Position numbers and translations under genes: made by a program | The notes under the pieces: model-generated | The model's input: the letters and a program-made list of their open reading frames with translations, nothing else | Databases searched by the model: none | What the model was told of the DNA's origin: nothing | Shown: positions 61,479-64,000 of the stretch, piece after piece | Position numbering within the stretch: the first letter of the stretch is position 1 | How the letters are laid out: every line of letters begins with the position of its first letter | Origin: UBA11524 sp963642705 | GTDB lineage: Bacteria; Bacillota; Clostridia; Christensenellales; Aristaeellaceae | Assembly: GCA_963642705.1 (NCBI GenBank) | Contig: CAVIHU010000004.1 | Span: 1-64,000 of the forward strand | Length of the DNA: 64,000 nt | Direction of reading: 5' to 3'

Positions 61479-62234
61479 ATGGATTCGGAAAACAGGGCGC
61501 TTGTAACGAATCAGAACGATGAAGAGATGAACATCGACTTGGTCGAGCTTTTCTACCGGTTGATGGACAAAATTAAAATCATCATTGCCGTAACACTGCT
61601 TGGCGCCATCGTTGCCTTTGGTGTAACGAAACTTTTTATCACGCCGGTCTATCAGGCGACAACGAAGCTCTACGTGCTCAACAGCAGCGGTACGACCATC
61701 AACCTCTCGCAGCTGCAGCTCGGTACGGCTCTTGCGGCGGATTATGAGCAGGTGTTCAGTAACTGGCATGTCCACGAGATGGTGCGGAAACGCTTGAACC
61801 TTGACTACACCTATGAGGAGCTCGGCAAGATGGTCAGCATCGAGAATCCGTCCGATACGCGCATTCTGGTCATCAACGTCAAGAGCAACGACCCGCAGGA
61901 AGCGAAGGACATGGCGCTGACGTATGCACAGGTTGCGCGGGAGTTCATCGCGGCGAAGATGGAAATGGATACGCCGACTATCTTTGAGGAGCCGCAGCTG
62001 CCGGAAAAACCGGTATCGCCCAGGACGTTACGCAATACGGTACTTGGCGGATTGCTCTGCTTTGTGATGTCCTGCGGCATTATTATACTGCAGTTCCTGT
62101 TTGATGACAGAATTCGCAATGCAGAGAAGCTTGAAAAAAGCCTCGGTCTGGTTACAATCGGCATGATGCCCATCCAGAAGTCAGATGCGGATACAAAGGG
62201 CAGAAGGATACGGAAGGATGGTCGGAGCAAGTGA
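61479..62234 (+). CDS. Wzz/CpsC-type chain-length and kinase-activator protein
   Basis: A 251-residue membrane protein. A short cytoplasmic start (NIDLVELFYRLMDKIKIII) leads into the first membrane segment (about 35-57). An extracellular Wzz domain follows (TPVYQATTKLYVLNSSG) and ends with the proline-rich KPVSPRTLRN before the second segment (about 188-210). In Gram-positives this protein activates the CpsD kinase and sets polymer length. The ATG at 61479 follows TTGGAGG; a TTG 12 nt upstream lies inside that ribosome site and is rejected. It overlaps cpsD by 4 bp. Confidence 0.9.
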   Translation: MDSENRALVTNQNDEEMNIDLVELFYRLMDKIKIIIAVTLLGAIVAFGVTKLFITPVYQATTKLYVLNSSGTTINLSQLQLGTALAADYEQVFSNWHVHEMVRKRLNLDYTYEELGKMVSIENPSDTRILVINVKSNDPQEAKDMALTYAQVAREFIAAKMEMDTPTIFEEPQLPEKPVSPRTLRNTVLGGLLCFVMSCGIIILQFLFDDRIRNAEKLEKSLGLVTIGMMPIQKSDADTKGRRIRKDGRSK

Positions 62235-62962
62235 AGAAAGCAAATATTCAGCAGGAATATCCGCTTGATTATGCCGGCGAAGAGGCACTGAATTCCATTT
62301 GCACGAATCTGGCGTTTTTGGGACGCGACAAGCGGAAAATCGTCATCACGAGCAATACGCAGAGTGAAGGCAAAAGCTGGATGTCGATGCACATTGCAGT
62401 CAACATGGCACGCAGGGGGCGTCGCGTTGTGCTGATTGATGCCGATCTGCGCCGTTCGTTCCTGATTCAGCGATACAAAATCGAGCTGGAGGGCAAGCGC
62501 GAGGGGCTTGCGCACTTCCTGTCTGGTCAGTGCGACCTGAAGGACGCGATTTATGAAACAAACGAGTACGGCATGTGCCTGATTCCGGTTGGTCAGGATG
62601 TTGTCAATCCGGTAACGCTGATTGACGCGCCCGTGTTCGAGCAGATGCTTCATGCGCTTTCCGAATCCTTCGATTTGGTTCTGCTGGACGCGCCGCCCAT
62701 CGGCATGGTCATTGACGCAGCGGAAATGGCAGCCTTCTGCGATGGCAGCGTGTTGGTGCTTGAGCACAACAAGACGCGACTGCGCGAGGTGGCAGAATGC
62801 AAGCGTCAGATGGAGAAATCCGGCACGCAAGTGCTGGGGTGCATTATCAACAAGGTCAGCTTTGAAGGCATGAGCGCGAAGAAGTATTACAACCGCTCGT
62901 ATTACAAGCATTACACGAACGGCTATTACAATCATGACGGCACAGAGAGCAAGCAAGGGTAA
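62231..62962 (+). CDS. CpsD/CapB-type tyrosine-protein autokinase
   Basis: A 243-residue BY-kinase. The Walker A region is ITSNTQSEGKSWMS, with Ser where a Gly usually precedes EGK. The Walker A' region is VVLIDADLRRS and Walker B is LVLLDAPPIG. The C-terminus is a tyrosine-rich autophosphorylation cluster (KKYYNRSYYKHYTNGYYN). It regulates polysaccharide polymerisation together with CpsC. The start is GTG, overlapping cpsC by 4 bp. The phosphatase gene follows after 3 bp. Confidence 0.92.
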   Translation: MKKANIQQEYPLDYAGEEALNSICTNLAFLGRDKRKIVITSNTQSEGKSWMSMHIAVNMARRGRRVVLIDADLRRSFLIQRYKIELEGKREGLAHFLSGQCDLKDAIYETNEYGMCLIPVGQDVVNPVTLIDAPVFEQMLHALSESFDLVLLDAPPIGMVIDAAEMAAFCDGSVLVLEHNKTRLREVAECKRQMEKSGTQVLGCIINKVSFEGMSAKKYYNRSYYKHYTNGYYNHDGTESKQG

Positions 62963-62965
62963 GCT

Positions 62966-63676
62966 ATGTTTGTAGATCTTCATCATCATTTGATTTACGG
63001 GGTGGATGATGGTGCGCGGACTCGCGAGGAAATGCAGAAAATGCTTCTGCGTGCGGCAGATGAGGGCATCAGCGACATTGTCTGCACGAGCCATGCCACA
63101 CCCGGCATTCATCCATTCCCAACGGAGGCGTATCTTGCGCATTTTCAGGAGGCGGTGCAGTGGTGCGAGGACAATCGGCTGCCTGTCACGCTGCATACCG
63201 GCTGCGAGGTGCTCTATACGCCGATGAGCGCACGGCTAATTCGCGAAGGATATTATCCTACGCTTGCCGAGACCAACTGCGTTCTGGTTGAATTCACCGG
63301 CGATGTGTCGTTCAGGCAGCTTTGCGAGGCGGCCAGAATGCTTGGCAATGAGGGACTCACGGCGCTCTTTGCGCATGTGGAGCGCTTCGATGCGCTGCAT
63401 AAACTCGATTGTGTGAAGCAACTGCGCGAGGAGTATGGCGCGTTCATGCAGATGAACGCGAACACGATTTTGTCAAAGAAAGGCTTCTTTACCGAACGGT
63501 GGGTGCGGAAAATGCTCGAATCGGGCTGCATCGACTGTGTTGCGACGGACGCGCATAACACAACAAGCCGTCCGTGCCAGATGAAGCAGTGCTATCAGCG
63601 GCTGGAGGAAATGTACGGTGCAGACACAGCAGAAGAGCTCTGCGGCGGCTTTCAGCGGCGGTTCTTATCTCTATAA
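62966..63676 (+). CDS. CpsB/CapC-type PHP tyrosine-protein phosphatase
   Basis: A 236-residue metal-dependent PHP-fold phosphatase that removes phosphate from the CpsD tyrosine tail. Metal ligands are visible in VDLHHHLIYGVDDGA, TSHATPGIHPF, the TGCEVLYT segment, FAHVERFD and CVATDAHNT. The region after the first motif (GARTREEMQKMLLRAADEG) is characteristic of CpsB. It ends the operon, just before the hairpin at 63674-63713. Confidence 0.92.
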   Translation: MFVDLHHHLIYGVDDGARTREEMQKMLLRAADEGISDIVCTSHATPGIHPFPTEAYLAHFQEAVQWCEDNRLPVTLHTGCEVLYTPMSARLIREGYYPTLAETNCVLVEFTGDVSFRQLCEAARMLGNEGLTALFAHVERFDALHKLDCVKQLREEYGAFMQMNANTILSKKGFFTERWVRKMLESGCIDCVATDAHNTTSRPCQMKQCYQRLEEMYGADTAEELCGGFQRRFLSL

Positions 63677-63713
63677 AAAACGCGGCATCGTGCGAACAAT
63701 GCACGGTGTCGCG
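63674..63713 (-). terminator. Terminator between convergent genes at the right edge
   Basis: CGCGGCATCGTGC (63681-63693) and GCACGGTGTCGCG (63701-63713) form a 13-bp stem with G-T pairs. A TTTTTT tract follows on the minus strand; on the plus strand it is only TTTCTA. Confidence 0.75.
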
Positions 63714-63727
63714 CTTTCTATCGGGTA

Positions 63728-64000
63728 TTAGTTGCCGGAGGAGAGCATACTGAGAGGAACCCAGCCGCGGCGAGTAACGCCCTTCGCGTAGGAGTAGTAT
63801 CGAATCTGCGCCCAATTGCCCTCGATGCTGCAAATGGTCGCCTCATCTCCTTCGTAAATCCACGACCAGCCGTATTTGCGGTAGCTGGTGGATGGCCCGA
63901 AGTACACAGCGCCGGACGTGATGACCTTGCGCTTGTCGTTCAGGTTCGTTTCTTCGGGCACTGCGGAGGTGTCGAGATTAACACGTTTTGCCGGTGTGTA
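63728..64000 (-). CDS. 3' part of a protein with C-terminal SH3-like domain (cut by window edge)
   Basis: The frame is open from the window edge to a TAA at 63728, giving 90 residues. The last 75 look like a bacterial SH3 domain: GAVYFGPSTSYRKYG, GDEATICSIEGNWAQIRYYS, then a RGWVPLSML end. SH3b domains often occur as wall-binding or ligand-binding modules in secreted enzymes and lipoproteins. The rest of the protein, its start and any catalytic domain lie outside the window. An internal GTG could start a short product, but the frame continues upstream, so a longer gene is more likely. Confidence 0.75.
   Translation of the reverse strand, partial: YTPAKRVNLDTSAVPEETNLNDKRKVITSGAVYFGPSTSYRKYGWSWIYEGDEATICSIEGNWAQIRYYSYAKGVTRRGWVPLSMLSSGN

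Noticed and set aside
60471..63196. Two minus-strand frames of 434 and 461 codons opposite LCP/CpsC/CpsD
   Set aside because: They lie opposite clearly identified genes in a tight operon and have no recognisable product.

Overview
The window looks like chromosome from a moderately GC-rich, low-GC-ancestry Gram-positive anaerobe of the Clostridia type, plausibly a gut or rumen fibre degrader. The signs are strong Shine-Dalgarno sites, sigma-A promoters (TTGACA/TATAAT with 16-18 nt spacers), a maf-mreBCD-PBP2-minD-rodA block, a QueT-type ECF S component, a LytTR/GHKL two-component pair, and ABC sugar importers without their own ATPase, next to YesM/YesN-type regulators. This placement rests on gene content and order only.

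Layout. 0.1-2.3 kb (minus): a sugar mutarotase-like protein and a ferredoxin-tailed aldo/keto reductase behind a clear promoter. 2.3-12.3 kb (minus): one long elongasome/division operon, maf, mreB, mreC, mreD, PBP2, minD, rodA, then a TetR regulator and a HAD-IIA phosphatase. 12.4-13.1 kb (minus): queT behind a long structured leader. 13.2-18.8 kb (plus): an Agr-like response regulator and kinase, then a membrane-tethered, domain-permuted GH3 enzyme and a small membrane protein. 18.8-19.6 kb: a large hairpin and a broken serine recombinase. 19.7-24.9 kb (minus): a secreted protein of 12 Big_2 repeats, and a MATE exporter.

25.0-43.3 kb (plus) is an 18-kb glycan-utilisation locus. It holds a tannase/feruloyl-esterase-like hydrolase, a solute-binding protein and two permeases, a YesM/YesN-like two-component system, a secreted acidic protein, and four intracellular glycosidases (GH78-like, DUF5060-type, GH3, GH2). 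A convergent xylulokinase gene closes it. The genes suggest import of plant-cell-wall oligosaccharides and their stepwise hydrolysis in the cytoplasm.

45.1-48.5 kb (plus): ruvC-ruvA-ruvB-queA. 48.5-50.8 kb is a decayed mobile region. A tRNA-Ala(CGC) gene and a 55-bp identical copy of its 3' part bracket about 1.8 kb holding an AT-rich secreted-protein gene, an HTH gene remnant, a serine-recombinase remnant and a perfect 57-nt palindrome. 50.9-57.0 kb (minus): a HAD phosphatase, a GtrA-family protein, dnaE and an MFS transporter. 57.1-63.7 kb (plus): a Wzx-like flippase, an acetyl-esterase-like hydrolase, a YitT-family protein, then an LCP ligase with the CpsC/CpsD/CpsB phosphotyrosine control module of a capsule/exopolysaccharide locus. 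The right edge cuts a minus-strand gene with an SH3-like C-terminal domain.

The most unusual items are the tRNA-bounded relic island, a pair of covarying palindromic repeats 25 kb apart, the permuted double-anchored GH3 protein, the structured queT leader, and the absence of minC beside minD.
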